The translations under genes were made by a program, and so were the position numbers. Source: Myxococcales bacterium (GTDB lineage Bacteria; Myxococcota_A; UBA9160; UBA4427). Taken from it: 64,000 nucleotides of DNA. Where the stretch lies: NCBI GenBank assembly GCA_012959805.1, contig DUCN01000127.1, forward strand, positions 62,001-126,000. Direction: 5' to 3'. This document shows, in pieces, positions 39,094 through 47,954 of this stretch. Numbering within the stretch: the stretch's first letter is position 1; every line of letters begins with the position of its first letter. The notes beneath the pieces are model-generated. The model was not told the origin of the DNA. It did not search any database and worked only from the letters and a program-made list of their open reading frames with translations.

Positions 39094-40068
39094 GTGCTCG
39101 CACTTCTTTTTCCTGGACAGGCCTCGCAAGAGGTCGGGATGGGCCGGGATGTCTTTGAGGCATCATCGGCGGCTCGCCAAGTCTTCGAAGACGCCGACGA
39201 AGCGCTTGGGATGAGTCTCTCGACCCTTTGTTTCGAAGGGCCTGAAGAGCAACTGCGTCGAACGGAAATCCAGCAGCCAGCCATCCTCACCACGAGCATC
39301 GCGCTGCTGCTCGCTCTCGAAGAGAAGCTCGGATCGATCCAGCCGGCCTACGTCGGCGGACATAGTCTGGGTGAATACTCGGCGCTTGTTGCCTCGGGTG
39401 CGCTCGATTTTTCGGATGCGGTCCGGACGGTGCATCTTCGAGGACGCCTCATGCAAGAAGCGGTTGCTGAAGGTGACGGTGCTATGGCCGCGATTATCGG
39501 CGTTTCCGCCGAAGTGGTTGAATCGGCATGTGAGTACGCGCGAACCCAGACCGGCTCTGTGGTCAGCCCGGCCAATTACAATTCTCCCGTCCAGATCGTC
39601 ATCGCCGGGGCGGCGGCCGCCGTCGAAGCGGCCTGCGAACAAGCGCGCGAACTCGGTGCAAAAAAAACCATTCCCCTGGCCGTCTCAGCGCCTTTTCATT
39701 GTTCACTGATGGAGCCGGCTGCCGAGAAGCTCGCGCCGGAACTGGAGCGATTGCAGATCCGGGATCCAAAAACGCCGGTGATGACCAATGTTGAGGCCGA
39801 GCCCAATTCCCAGGGCGCCCGTATTCCTGAGTTGTTGCGACGGCAGGTGACCGCCCCAGTGCGTTTCGCAGACATGATCGCGCGCATGAAAGAATTTGGA
39901 GTCGACGGCTTTCTCGAGGTCGGTCCGGGCCGGGTGCTTTCGGGTCTGATCGCCCGCATCGAGCGCCGTGCCCGCAGGGCAAACTTTTCCTCTCTTGAGG
40001 ATCTCGAATCCGTTCGGGAACTACTCGAGAGCGAAAATCAAAGCGAAAACCAAGAAGGTGCGAACTGA
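39094..40068 (+). CDS. fabD: Malonyl-CoA:ACP transacylase
   Basis: This 324-residue FabD loads malonyl groups onto acyl carrier protein. It has the N-terminal FPGQASQ motif, the nucleophile elbow GHSLGEYSAL, and histidine in APFHCSLM. GTG start directly after rpmF. plsX and fabH, which normally separate rpmF from fabD, are absent, and so are fabG and fabF downstream. Confidence 0.94.
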   Translation: MLALLFPGQASQEVGMGRDVFEASSAARQVFEDADEALGMSLSTLCFEGPEEQLRRTEIQQPAILTTSIALLLALEEKLGSIQPAYVGGHSLGEYSALVASGALDFSDAVRTVHLRGRLMQEAVAEGDGAMAAIIGVSAEVVESACEYARTQTGSVVSPANYNSPVQIVIAGAAAAVEAACEQARELGAKKTIPLAVSAPFHCSLMEPAAEKLAPELERLQIRDPKTPVMTNVEAEPNSQGARIPELLRRQVTAPVRFADMIARMKEFGVDGFLEVGPGRVLSGLIARIERRARRANFSSLEDLESVRELLESENQSENQEGAN

Positions 40069-40158
40069 TCTGACGGTTCGCTTGGCCGTCGCCGTGCAGT
40101 GCGTACGGCGCTAGGCTAGCCAAATCTACTTTGGACCGAGTGTGGAGGATCTTCAGCG

Positions 40159-40395
40159 ATGTCTTTGGAAGCAAAAGTCACCGATCTGATCGTTGAACAG
40201 TTGGGTGTTTCGAAGGAAGAGGCCGTATTGAACGCCTCCTTCATCGATGATCTGGGCGCAGATTCATTGGATATCGTCGAGTTGGTCATGACCCTCGAAG
40301 AGACCTTTGATATTGAAATTCCCGACGATGATGCGGAGAAGATGCAGACGATTGCGGATGCAGTTGGGTATCTGAAGGAACGCGTCGACGGCTAG
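40159..40395 (+). CDS. acpP: Acyl carrier protein
   Basis: This 78-residue ACP has the phosphopantetheine attachment serine in [12 protein letters not shown] and is acidic throughout. GGAGG is about 10 bases before the ATG. It follows fabD by 90 bases. After the stop, 260 bases without a gene separate it from glyA. Confidence 0.97.
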   Translation: MSLEAKVTDLIVEQLGVSKEEAVLNASFIDDLGADSLDIVELVMTLEETFDIEIPDDDAEKMQTIADAVGYLKERVDG

Positions 40396-40655
40396 GCGGG
40401 CGACGGGCGGGGCACGTCGCGACCGCGTCCATCCGGCCTGCGTGGGGCTAAGCGGTCGGGCTAGGTAGTGGGTGGCTTGGGCAATTGAGCGAGATCGTTC
40501 GGAGAGACCGATAGAGGGGATCACCGGACCAGCCCGTCGACTTGGCGGAGGTTTGTGGGAACCCGGTTGAGCGACGCGCACCGTGCACGTCAAATTGGTC
40601 TTGCTGCCGGTGGTCGTGCTGTATTTAACCTTTCCGAGCGCGGGGAAGTTTCTCG

Positions 40656-41939
40656 ATGACACAAGTGGAATCCATGTCGATGACCCCGAATCTTGATCGC
40701 GTCGATCCCGACGTTGCGAAGTTCATTCGCCGTGAGGGCCGGCGTCAGGGCTTGTCGATCGAGCTGATCGCGTCCGAGAATTTTGTCTCTGATGCCGTTC
40801 TCGAAGCCGTCGGTTCCGTTCTGACGAACAAATACGCCGAGGGTTATCCGGGGCGCCGATATTATGGCGGTTGCGAGGAAGTCGACGAAGTCGAGACTCT
40901 CGCGATCGAACGCGCCAAGGAACTGTTTGGCGCCGAACACGCCAACGTGCAGCCCCATTCGGGCTCCCAGGCCAATGCAGCAGTCTACGAAGCTGCCCTC
41001 AATCGCGGCGACACCGTGCTGGCCATGAACCTCGATCACGGTGGCCATCTGACGCATGGCAGCCCGGTCAATTTTTCGGGTAAGCATTTCAACATCGTTC
41101 CCTACGGCGTTTCCGAGAAAGACGAGTACATCGACTACGATCAGGTTCGTTCCCTCGCACTCGAACATCGGCCGAAGATGATTCAGTGCGGTGCGACGGC
41201 TTATTCGCGCACGATCGACTTCGATGTCTTCCGTTCGATTGCGGACGAAGTCGATGCGCTGCTTTTCGCCGACATCGCGCACATTGCCGGTTTGGTTGCT
41301 TCCGGCGTCCATCCCTCTCCGGTAGGCAAAGCGCAGATCGTCACGACGACCACCCACAAGACGCTTCGCGGTCCCCGCGGCGGGCTCATCCTCTGCGATG
41401 CGGACTGGGCGAAGAAGATCAACAGCGCAATCTTCCCTGGCCTCCAGGGCGGTCCGCTCATGCACGTGATCGCCGGTAAGGCGGTCGCGTTCAAAGAGGC
41501 GCTCTCGCCGGATTTTCGCGGTTACTGTGAGCAGATCGTGGCGAATGCCAAGGCACTCGCCGGAGTCGTTCTCAGCCAGGACTTCAAAGTCGTAGCCGGG
41601 GGTACGGACAATCATCTCTTCCTGCTCTCTCTCGTTGGACGAGAAACATCGGGCAAGGCTGCGCAGATCGCGCTGGATCGTGCTGGCATTACCGCCAACA
41701 AGAACATGATTCCCTTCGATCCGCGAAAGCCGATGGTGACCTCGGGTGTGCGGATCGGGACGCCCGCCGTTACCACGCGAGGCATGCGCGAAGCGGAGAT
41801 GGCTCAGATTGGCGATTTCATCGGTCGCGTTCTTGCGAACCCCGGCGACCTCGAATCCCTGGACCAGATTCGCAACGAAGTCGCAGATCTCTGTCGCGGC
41901 TTTCCGCTCTACGGGAATCGCTGGAACGAAACGGACTGA
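40656..41939 (+). CDS. glyA: Serine hydroxymethyltransferase
   Basis: This 427-residue PLP enzyme converts serine + tetrahydrofolate to glycine + methylene-THF. PLP lysine is in [30 protein letters not shown] and the C-terminal [13 protein letters not shown] are family signatures. GGGGAAG lies 7 bases upstream. nrdR starts 3 bases after its stop. Confidence 0.97.
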   Translation: MTQVESMSMTPNLDRVDPDVAKFIRREGRRQGLSIELIASENFVSDAVLEAVGSVLTNKYAEGYPGRRYYGGCEEVDEVETLAIERAKELFGAEHANVQPHSGSQANAAVYEAALNRGDTVLAMNLDHGGHLTHGSPVNFSGKHFNIVPYGVSEKDEYIDYDQVRSLALEHRPKMIQCGATAYSRTIDFDVFRSIADEVDALLFADIAHIAGLVASGVHPSPVGKAQIVTTTTHKTLRGPRGGLILCDADWAKKINSAIFPGLQGGPLMHVIAGKAVAFKEALSPDFRGYCEQIVANAKALAGVVLSQDFKVVAGGTDNHLFLLSLVGRETSGKAAQIALDRAGITANKNMIPFDPRKPMVTSGVRIGTPAVTTRGMREAEMAQIGDFIGRVLANPGDLESLDQIRNEVADLCRGFPLYGNRWNETD

Positions 41940-41942
41940 GCC

Positions 41943-42455
41943 GTGCAGTGCCCATTCTGCGCAAATGAGGGCAATCGGGTCATCGACTCGCGGCTTGCCC
42001 GCGACGGTTCCGAAATTCGGCGCCGCCGAGAATGCATCGAGTGTGGTCGCCGCTTCACGACCCGCGAGCGCGTAGAAGAAGTGCTCCCGCGCATCATCAA
42101 GCAGGATGAGCGCCGCGAAGAATACAACCGAAACAAGCTCTTGCGTGGGATCGAGCGTGCCTGTGTGAAGCGACCGGTTTCGGCCGAAGCGATCGAGCGC
42201 TTGATCGATCGCGTCGAGAGGGCGCTTCAAGAATCAGGAGAACGCGAAGTCAGTAGTGAATCGATCGGCCGCCGCGCACTCGAAGAATTGTCCGCAATCG
42301 ACGTGCTCGCTGCCGTTCGTTTTGCATCGGTGTTTCAAGATTTCAGTCGTCCCGCCGACTACGAGGCTTTCTTTTCGAAGCTGTCGGCGAATGGGCACGA
42401 ACCCGATGATGAAGAAGCCGACCGGATGGTGAGGTCTCTGGACGTCCGTCGATGA
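41943..42455 (+). CDS. nrdR: Transcriptional repressor NrdR
   Basis: This 170-residue repressor of ribonucleotide reductase genes has a zinc ribbon (CPFC and CIEC) followed by an ATP-cone (VLPRIIKQDERREEYNRNKLLRGIERAC). GTG start. It overlaps ribD by ATGA; glyA-nrdR-ribD is a common order in Proteobacteria. The final ~15 residues are a charged extension. Confidence 0.95.
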   Translation: MQCPFCANEGNRVIDSRLARDGSEIRRRRECIECGRRFTTRERVEEVLPRIIKQDERREEYNRNKLLRGIERACVKRPVSAEAIERLIDRVERALQESGEREVSSESIGRRALEELSAIDVLAAVRFASVFQDFSRPADYEAFFSKLSANGHEPDDEEADRMVRSLDVRR

Positions 42456-43648
42456 CCGCGCGTGCCACGCGAAGAAGGCCCAGTGTTCGGACTGCGACTG
42501 GCTCGTCGGGCAAGCCTTCAGTTCAGACCTCCGACGCCCGGGACGAGAAGATGATGCGCGTCGCGCTGCGTGCAGCGTCGCGGGGTGACGGACGAACGTT
42601 CCCGAATCCGAGCGTGGGTGCCGTTGTGTTTCGCGGCGATGAAATCCTCGGACGTGGGACGACCAAAGGTCAGCCAGCGGGGGCGCACGCCGAAGTTGTT
42701 GCACTCGCGGCGGCCCGGCGAAAATTCGGTGCGAAGCGCGTGCGTGGGGCTTCGATTGCAGTAACGCTCGAGCCATGCAATTTCAAAGGTCGGACCGGGG
42801 CGTGTACCGAAGCCCTTCTGGAAGCCGGAATCGCCCGAGTCATCGTGGGATGCGTCGATCCGCATGCCAAGGTGAGCGGCCGCGGCATCCGCCGATTGCG
42901 TCGCCAGGGTGTCGCGGTGACGCGTGGCGTCCTCGAGGAGGATTGTCGACGGCAGCATCGCGGCTTCATTTCGGTTTGCGAACGCGGGCGTCCTCACGTC
43001 ACCTTGAAGATGGCGACGACTCTCGATGCGCGAATCGCGGTCGCAAGTGGGGAGTCTCGCTGGATCACGAGTGCAGCCTCCCGAGAGTTTGTTCATCAGC
43101 TCCGCAATTGCAGTGACGCCGTCATGGTCGGTTCGGAAACCGCCTTGGCCGACGATCCGATCCTCGATGTGCGCCTTCGCGGCCGCGTCGTACGGACGCC
43201 GGTTCGCGTATTGCTGGATGGGCGTCTGCGAGTGCCGACCAAGGCTAGGCTCTACGACTGCCGCGAAGATGCACAGACCTGGGTTCTATGTCGCGAAGGT
43301 GCGCGCGGAATCCGCCGTGCGCGTGAAGCCTCATCCCGCGTCTTCGAATTTCCGCCGGTTGAAGATGGATTTCTCGATCTGCCGACTATTTTCCAAGAAC
43401 TCGGTCGTGCCGGCCTGACGACGCTCCTGGTGGAAGGTGGCGGGCGACTTGCGGCTGCACTCTTGCGGGCGGATCTCGTCGACGAGGTACACTGGATGCT
43501 GGCACCGAAGCTGATTGGCGGGGACGGGCGGGCCGCGATGGGTCCGCTCGGTGTCGAAAAGCTGGCGGACGCGATCTCGATCGAGGCGATTACGGTTACT
43601 CGACGAGGTGGGGACTTGCATTTGCACGGCCAGATTAGGCACGGGTGA
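42452..43648 (+). CDS. ribD: Bifunctional riboflavin biosynthesis deaminase/reductase
   Basis: In this 398-residue protein, the deaminase domain has zinc ligands GAHAEVVAL and EPCNFKGRTGACTEALL; the usual PCxHxGRTPPC is slightly altered (NFK for the histidine pair). The C-terminal reductase domain follows (VTLKMATTLDARIAV, LLVEGGGRLAAALL). About 35 low-complexity basic residues precede the catalytic domain. It is coupled to nrdR. ribE and ribBA are not adjacent. Confidence 0.93.
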   Translation: MTARATRRRPSVRTATGSSGKPSVQTSDARDEKMMRVALRAASRGDGRTFPNPSVGAVVFRGDEILGRGTTKGQPAGAHAEVVALAAARRKFGAKRVRGASIAVTLEPCNFKGRTGACTEALLEAGIARVIVGCVDPHAKVSGRGIRRLRRQGVAVTRGVLEEDCRRQHRGFISVCERGRPHVTLKMATTLDARIAVASGESRWITSAASREFVHQLRNCSDAVMVGSETALADDPILDVRLRGRVVRTPVRVLLDGRLRVPTKARLYDCREDAQTWVLCREGARGIRRAREASSRVFEFPPVEDGFLDLPTIFQELGRAGLTTLLVEGGGRLAAALLRADLVDEVHWMLAPKLIGGDGRAAMGPLGVEKLADAISIEAITVTRRGGDLHLHGQIRHG

Positions 43649-43663
43649 AGGAGCGTAGAAGTC

Positions 43664-44146
43664 ATGAAGGTCTTGAATCCGTCACTCGACGCAGGCGGCC
43701 TGCGCGTGGCCTTGGTCGTGTCTCGATTCAATCATCTCATTTCAATTCGATTGATCGATGGTGCGCGCGATGCGCTCTGCGCGCATGGCCTCGATGCAAA
43801 GGATCTGTCGCTCTTTTGGGTTCCTGGTGCATTCGAAATTCCAATGGCGGCGAAACAGCTGGCGGAGGCCGGAAATTTTGATGCGATCGTGACGCTCGGT
43901 TCGGTGATTCGTGGGGGGACGCCGCATTTCGAATACGTTTGCCGTGGCGTGACGGATGGCGTACGCGAGGTCATGCGCGATACCGACGTTCCCATCGGCT
44001 TCGGTGTCTTGACCACGGATAATATCGACCAGGCTCTGGCACGCGCTGGAGGAAGCGATGGGAACAAGGGCGGGGAAGTGGCGCTTGCGGCCGTGGAGAT
44101 GGCACAGATGCGACGGAACCTAACAAGAGAAGTAACGGCTTCGTGA
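43664..44146 (+). CDS. ribH: 6,7-dimethyl-8-ribityllumazine synthase
   Basis: This 160-residue lumazine synthase joins the pyrimidine and dihydroxybutanone phosphate. It has the substrate-binding FNHLISIRLIDGARDAL and catalytic histidine in IRGGTPHFEYVCRGVTDGV. GGAG about 9 bases upstream. nusB overlaps its stop (GTGA), the common ribH-nusB pairing. Confidence 0.96.
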   Translation: MKVLNPSLDAGGLRVALVVSRFNHLISIRLIDGARDALCAHGLDAKDLSLFWVPGAFEIPMAAKQLAEAGNFDAIVTLGSVIRGGTPHFEYVCRGVTDGVREVMRDTDVPIGFGVLTTDNIDQALARAGGSDGNKGGEVALAAVEMAQMRRNLTREVTAS

Positions 44147-44628
44147 GGGACGCGGACTCCAATATTACGGAATCGGCTTCGGCCGGGCCGGCGCCACGCG
44201 AGGGAAGCCGACATCGGGCGCGGGAAGTCGCTTTGCAGGTGCTTTACGCAATCGATCTCGCGAAAGACGAAGGCGCAACACGCCTGGAAATGCAGGATCC
44301 CATTTTTGTGCGCATCATCGAGAATTTCGAAGTGCCGCCAGCGGCCGAGGAATTCTCGAAGCAATTGGTCGTCGGCATTATCGAACGCGTCGAAGCGCTC
44401 GATGAGATTCTGGGAGTCCATGCGCGTAATTGGCGCGTCTCTCGGATGGCCGCGGTTGATCGAAACGTGCTGCGACTCGCGGTCTATGAACTATGTCACT
44501 CAGAAATTCCCGTCGCCGTTGTCATTGACGAGGCAGTGGATCTGGCCCGACGCTTCGGCGGCGACGCTTCTCCCGCCTTCGTCAACGGTGTTCTGGATGC
44601 CGTGGCTCGGGAGGTTCGTGCGACATGA
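44143..44628 (+). CDS. nusB: Transcription antitermination factor NusB
   Basis: This 161-residue all-helical NusB has the N-terminal RHRAREVALQVLYAIDL motif and the C-terminal AVDRNVLRLAVYELCH and PVAVVIDEAVDLARRFGGDASPAFVNGVLD segments. It binds boxA RNA with NusE in rRNA antitermination. GTG start overlapping ribH; its stop overlaps the next gene (ATGA). Confidence 0.95.
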   Translation: MRDADSNITESASAGPAPREGSRHRAREVALQVLYAIDLAKDEGATRLEMQDPIFVRIIENFEVPPAAEEFSKQLVVGIIERVEALDEILGVHARNWRVSRMAAVDRNVLRLAVYELCHSEIPVAVVIDEAVDLARRFGGDASPAFVNGVLDAVAREVRAT

Positions 44629-45194
44629 TTGCTCCGATCGAACTCTCGCTGACGCCTCGACCATTGGAACGTGCCGAGGGTGAAGTCGCGGTGGTCGGTT
44701 TCTTCGTCGACGAGCGACCACTGCGAGGTGGCGCCGCGCGAGCCGATTGGCGTCTCTGTGGCGGACTCTCGCAGAGGATTGAGAGTGGCAACTTGTCGGG
44801 GAAGAGTGGTGAGGCGCTGCTCATCGGGTGCGGCCGTGCGCTCGTGGCTCCGCGCTTGCTTCTGCTTGGCCTCGGGGATCGCAAGGCCTTCGACCAGATT
44901 CGTGTCCGCAAAGAGATCCACCACGCAATGGACAGGTGTCAAAAGCTGGGTTGCAGCCGCATCGCGCTCTCGCCCCTCGGAATCGCGACCGACGATATCT
45001 CGCGCCATGCCGGAGCTCTCGTCGCGGGTATTCGAAGCGCCTGGCAGGGTTCGACCCGACCCATGTCCCTGAAGTTGTGTGTCCCTGCGGCCGAGATCGT
45101 CGGAGTGCAGAGGGCCCTCGAAGAGGCGAGGGCGGCCGCGAATGCGGAGGAGCTGATGATCTTGCCGCAGCCAGGAAACGAGGTTTCCGAGTAA
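44625..45194 (+). CDS. Stand-alone leucyl-aminopeptidase (M17) N-terminal domain protein
   Basis: This 189-residue protein resembles only the N-terminal, macro-domain-like part of M17 aminopeptidases (EALLIGCGRALVAPRLLLLGLGDRKAFDQIRVRKEIHHAM). The catalytic, metal-binding domain is absent and does not follow in any frame. It is coupled to nusB by an ATGA overlap. A stem (TAAGA..AGCAG / CTGCT..TCTTA) at 45192-45215 includes its stop codon. Confidence 0.6.
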   Translation: MIAPIELSLTPRPLERAEGEVAVVGFFVDERPLRGGAARADWRLCGGLSQRIESGNLSGKSGEALLIGCGRALVAPRLLLLGLGDRKAFDQIRVRKEIHHAMDRCQKLGCSRIALSPLGIATDDISRHAGALVAGIRSAWQGSTRPMSLKLCVPAAEIVGVQRALEEARAAANAEELMILPQPGNEVSE

Positions 45195-45600
45195 GAAAGC
45201 AGAAGCCTGCTCTTAGGAAGCGCTGTTTCACGCGAGAGTCTCGAATTGGCTCGTTCCTTCGATTGACTCGGAAACTTCGATTGACTCGGAAACTTCGATT
45301 GACTTCGAATCTTCGATTTCGTTGGAAACTTCGATTGACTTCGAAACTTCGATTTCGTTGGAAACTTCGATTTCGTTGGAAACTTCGATTTACTCGGAAT
45401 CTGCGATTGACTCGGAATCTGCGATTCCTCCCCCCATGGGGTGCTCATTTGTCTCGGGGGTCCTTGCCCTGTCGAGTCGGGGTCAAGTCCCATCCCAACA
45501 CGCCGATCCAAGAAAGCGCGCGAATGGACGGCATTCCAATTTGCGTAGTTTTAGACGCATCTCATCCACTCGTGGAATCGGTGAGATTGCAGGGGAAGCA
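45195..45600. other. Intergenic region carrying a minisatellite
   Basis: The 406 bases between the M17-like gene and the DUF4388 gene contain the 18-bp repeats described separately, a CCCCATGGGG palindrome just after them, and no convincing gene. Open frames through the repeats exist in several phases only because the unit is a multiple of three. Confidence 0.6.
45261..45422 (+). repeat. Nine tandem 18-bp repeats (minisatellite)
   Basis: Nine contiguous 18-base units run from 45261 to 45422 with consensus GATTGACTCGGAAACTTC; a degenerate tenth precedes at 45243-45260. Two variants alternate at the centre (GACTCGG/GACTTCG and TTCGTTGG), and the last two units share an ATCTGC ending. There are no spacers, so this is not CRISPR. 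Confidence 0.95.
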
Positions 45601-47388
45601 ATGAGCCTGGTCGGCAATCTCGAGGATCTAAGCCTCGGCGACATCATGCAGATTATTAGTCTGTCGCAGAAATCCGGCGTGCTCGCTCTCAAATGCGAGG
45701 AGGGCGCTGGGCGAATCGTTTTTCGGGCTGGCCTGGTGCATGCGGCTTGTCTCGAGGGCCGAGTCGAAGACCTGCGCGGCTTGTTGATCGCGAGTCAGAC
45801 GATTGATGCGACGACCTACGATGGTTTCGCTGCGCACGCCGAGAAGACTGGCGGCTCTGTGGTCGAGTTGCTGGTTTCGAAGAGCGATTTGACGGTGGAG
45901 CAGCTGGACGTGCTACTCCGGGAGTCGGTTGAGTCTTCGATCCTCGACATGTTCACGTGGCGTTCCGGCGACTTCAGTTTCGACGTTCGCACGCAACTCG
46001 ATCCTTCGGATCCTCAACTGGTTCTTTCAGGCGGTGTGAACGCGCAATACCTCGCGATGGAGGGCATGCGCATCTGTGACGAGCGGAGTCGCGATGCGTC
46101 GCGGGAAAGCATGACTTCGCAAGCGCAAGAGTCGCAGCCAGAATCGCCTCCGGATTCCGACGCGTTATTCGGCGATGAGCCTCTGGAATTCGATCTCGAC
46201 GTGAGCTCTTTGTCGACGGGGTCAATCAGCGATGGATCTTCCTCTGCGGATATCCTGGTCGCGACCGTATTGGCCGATGAGTCCGAGGCGATCGAACTGA
46301 TTCCTTCCGTAGAGGACACCGGCTCGGTGTCTAGCGATCCGCCCCCGGTCCCGTCATCCGCTATTTCGGTTCCGCAGCGCGCTCTGGTGCTGATCGAATC
46401 GGACGTGGCCGTTCTGGAATGGGCCAAGGCCGCGGTCAAGAATGATTTCTCTCGTGTTCATGTCTTTCAGCAGGCTGAGCAGGGACTTTCGCGAATACGC
46501 CAGTACCTGATCCGAGGTGAGTTTCCGGTCGTCATGATTTCGACTGCGGTTCGAATCGATGCAGTGTCTGGGATCAATGGCATGTCGGACTTCGTTGCAC
46601 GGTTGAAGTCACAGGCTGCCAAGTTGCTCGTGCTCGGTCTTCACGAGGACGACGCGGTGTTACCGAAGCCGAGGGATGGCGTATTCGATGCACTGATCAA
46701 GCGTCCCGAAGCGCGGCATTTCAAATCCCAGACTGGGCCACCGGATGCCGCCTGCGCTGCGACTTTCGCTGCAGAAGTACGAGTCGCATCCGACGCAGAG
46801 GTCGACGCGATCGCTCCTGCACCGGAACCGTCGCAAACGCCGAGGGCCGCCGACGATGCCGAGACCAATGTCGTTCGTCATCTGCTGGACGCGACCGCGA
46901 AACTCCAAGAAGCGTCATCGCGGGGTGAGATCCTGCCCGTGGTCCTCGATTTCGCCTCTGAGGTCTTCAAGCGTGTGGCGATTCTTGCCGTGCGAGAAGA
47001 ACAGGTCTACGCGATTGCCGGACGTGGAATCGAATCGCTCGAGGTCGATCCCCTCGACTCTTCACCACCCGTCTCCCTGCAGAGCATTGATCAGGGCTGG
47101 GTCCGCGAAGTGCTTCAGTCGCGGGGGGCTGTGACAGGCCCGCCGACGACTCAGGCCGATCGCGATCTGTTGACGCGCTTTGGCGGGGTCGAACCGGATT
47201 GTGCCTACCTAGGGCCGATCGAAAGCGGTGGGTTGGTCATTGCGATGCTCTACTGCGATCAGGGGCCGCAGGGCGCGGACATACCGGACACCAGCGGACT
47301 GGAAGTCGTCCTCCAACATGCCGGTCTGGCTCTGGATCGAGCCGCTCTTGAACGTGCTTTCTGGGAAGTCGACGCGGAAACCAGCTGA
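45601..47388 (+). CDS. DUF4388 protein with pseudo-receiver and GAF-like C-terminus
   Basis: In this 595-residue protein, DUF4388 (PATAN) fills the first ~130 residues (GNLEDLSLGDIMQIISLSQKSGVL, later MFTWRSGDFSFDV). A Ser/Asp-rich linker leads to a receiver-like domain (RALVLIESDVAVLEW...PVVMISTAV) in which the acidic pocket is ES and the phosphoacceptor position is serine. The last ~170 residues look GAF-like. ATG 45601 with GGGGAAG upstream was chosen over a longer frame that runs into the minisatellite. It precedes the chemosensory operon. Confidence 0.75.
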   Translation: MSLVGNLEDLSLGDIMQIISLSQKSGVLALKCEEGAGRIVFRAGLVHAACLEGRVEDLRGLLIASQTIDATTYDGFAAHAEKTGGSVVELLVSKSDLTVEQLDVLLRESVESSILDMFTWRSGDFSFDVRTQLDPSDPQLVLSGGVNAQYLAMEGMRICDERSRDASRESMTSQAQESQPESPPDSDALFGDEPLEFDLDVSSLSTGSISDGSSSADILVATVLADESEAIELIPSVEDTGSVSSDPPPVPSSAISVPQRALVLIESDVAVLEWAKAAVKNDFSRVHVFQQAEQGLSRIRQYLIRGEFPVVMISTAVRIDAVSGINGMSDFVARLKSQAAKLLVLGLHEDDAVLPKPRDGVFDALIKRPEARHFKSQTGPPDAACAATFAAEVRVASDAEVDAIAPAPEPSQTPRAADDAETNVVRHLLDATAKLQEASSRGEILPVVLDFASEVFKRVAILAVREEQVYAIAGRGIESLEVDPLDSSPPVSLQSIDQGWVREVLQSRGAVTGPPTTQADRDLLTRFGGVEPDCAYLGPIESGGLVIAMLYCDQGPQGADIPDTSGLEVVLQHAGLALDRAALERAFWEVDAETS

Positions 47389-47561
47389 ATCAGCCACGCT
47401 GATAGTCCCCGCGCGGGCCGACAATTGGCATCAGTTGAAAATCCCTCACTCCGCATGGTGAGCCAGCACAAAGCAGGCTCCCACCACGCTCAAGACTGCC
47501 TCTGCATTGCCGATACATGAGGTTGAGCCACGTATTTGTATCTTTGTGTCTGGAGGCAGCC

Positions 47562-47948
47562 TTGCAGTCCATTCTGATCGTAGAAGACTCCGCGACGATG
47601 AGATCGTTGCTCGCGTCGAGCCTTGAAGAACTGGAAAGTGCCGTCAAGATCGTCGAGGCCGAGAGCGGCTTCGAAGCGCTTCGAATCTTGCCTCGTGAAT
47701 CTTTCGATCTCATCGTGACCGATATCAACATGCCCGACATCAACGGGCTCGAGTTGGTTTCTTTCATTCGGAGAAATGAAAAATACGCTGACATTCCGCT
47801 GGTCATTGTTTCCACAGAGGGATCTGACCGTGACCGGGAAAAAGGTCTGCGGTTGGGCGCGGATGCGTACATGGTCAAGCCCTTCGATCCCGAGATGCTC
47901 CGCCAGGTGGTCCTCGATCTCCTCGCTGGGCGACATGAAGAGCGTTAG
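47562..47948 (+). CDS. cheY: CheY-like response regulator
   Basis: This 128-residue single REC domain has the acidic pair and Asp in ILIVEDSATMR and LIVTDINMPDINGLE, a Thr-type switch in VSTEGS, and the conserved Lys in VKPFDP. The TTG at 47562 has GGAGG 5 bases upstream, and the protein then begins as homologues do. The gap before it contains a CCCGCGCGGG palindrome (47408-47417) and a hairpin near 47456-47486. It lies 6 bases before cheA. Confidence 0.88.
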   Translation: MQSILIVEDSATMRSLLASSLEELESAVKIVEAESGFEALRILPRESFDLIVTDINMPDINGLELVSFIRRNEKYADIPLVIVSTEGSDRDREKGLRLGADAYMVKPFDPEMLRQVVLDLLAGRHEER

Positions 47949-47954
47949 TTATCC

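Noticed and set aside
45243-45422. Possible CRISPR array
   Set aside because: Units are contiguous with no unique spacers, unit length is only 18 bp, and no cas genes are near.
44828-45604. Long plus-strand frame giving basic hexapeptide repeats (RLTRKL type)
   Set aside because: The pattern is the 18-bp minisatellite read in one phase; the frame lies in the wrong phase over the nusB-linked gene and has no ribosome-binding site.
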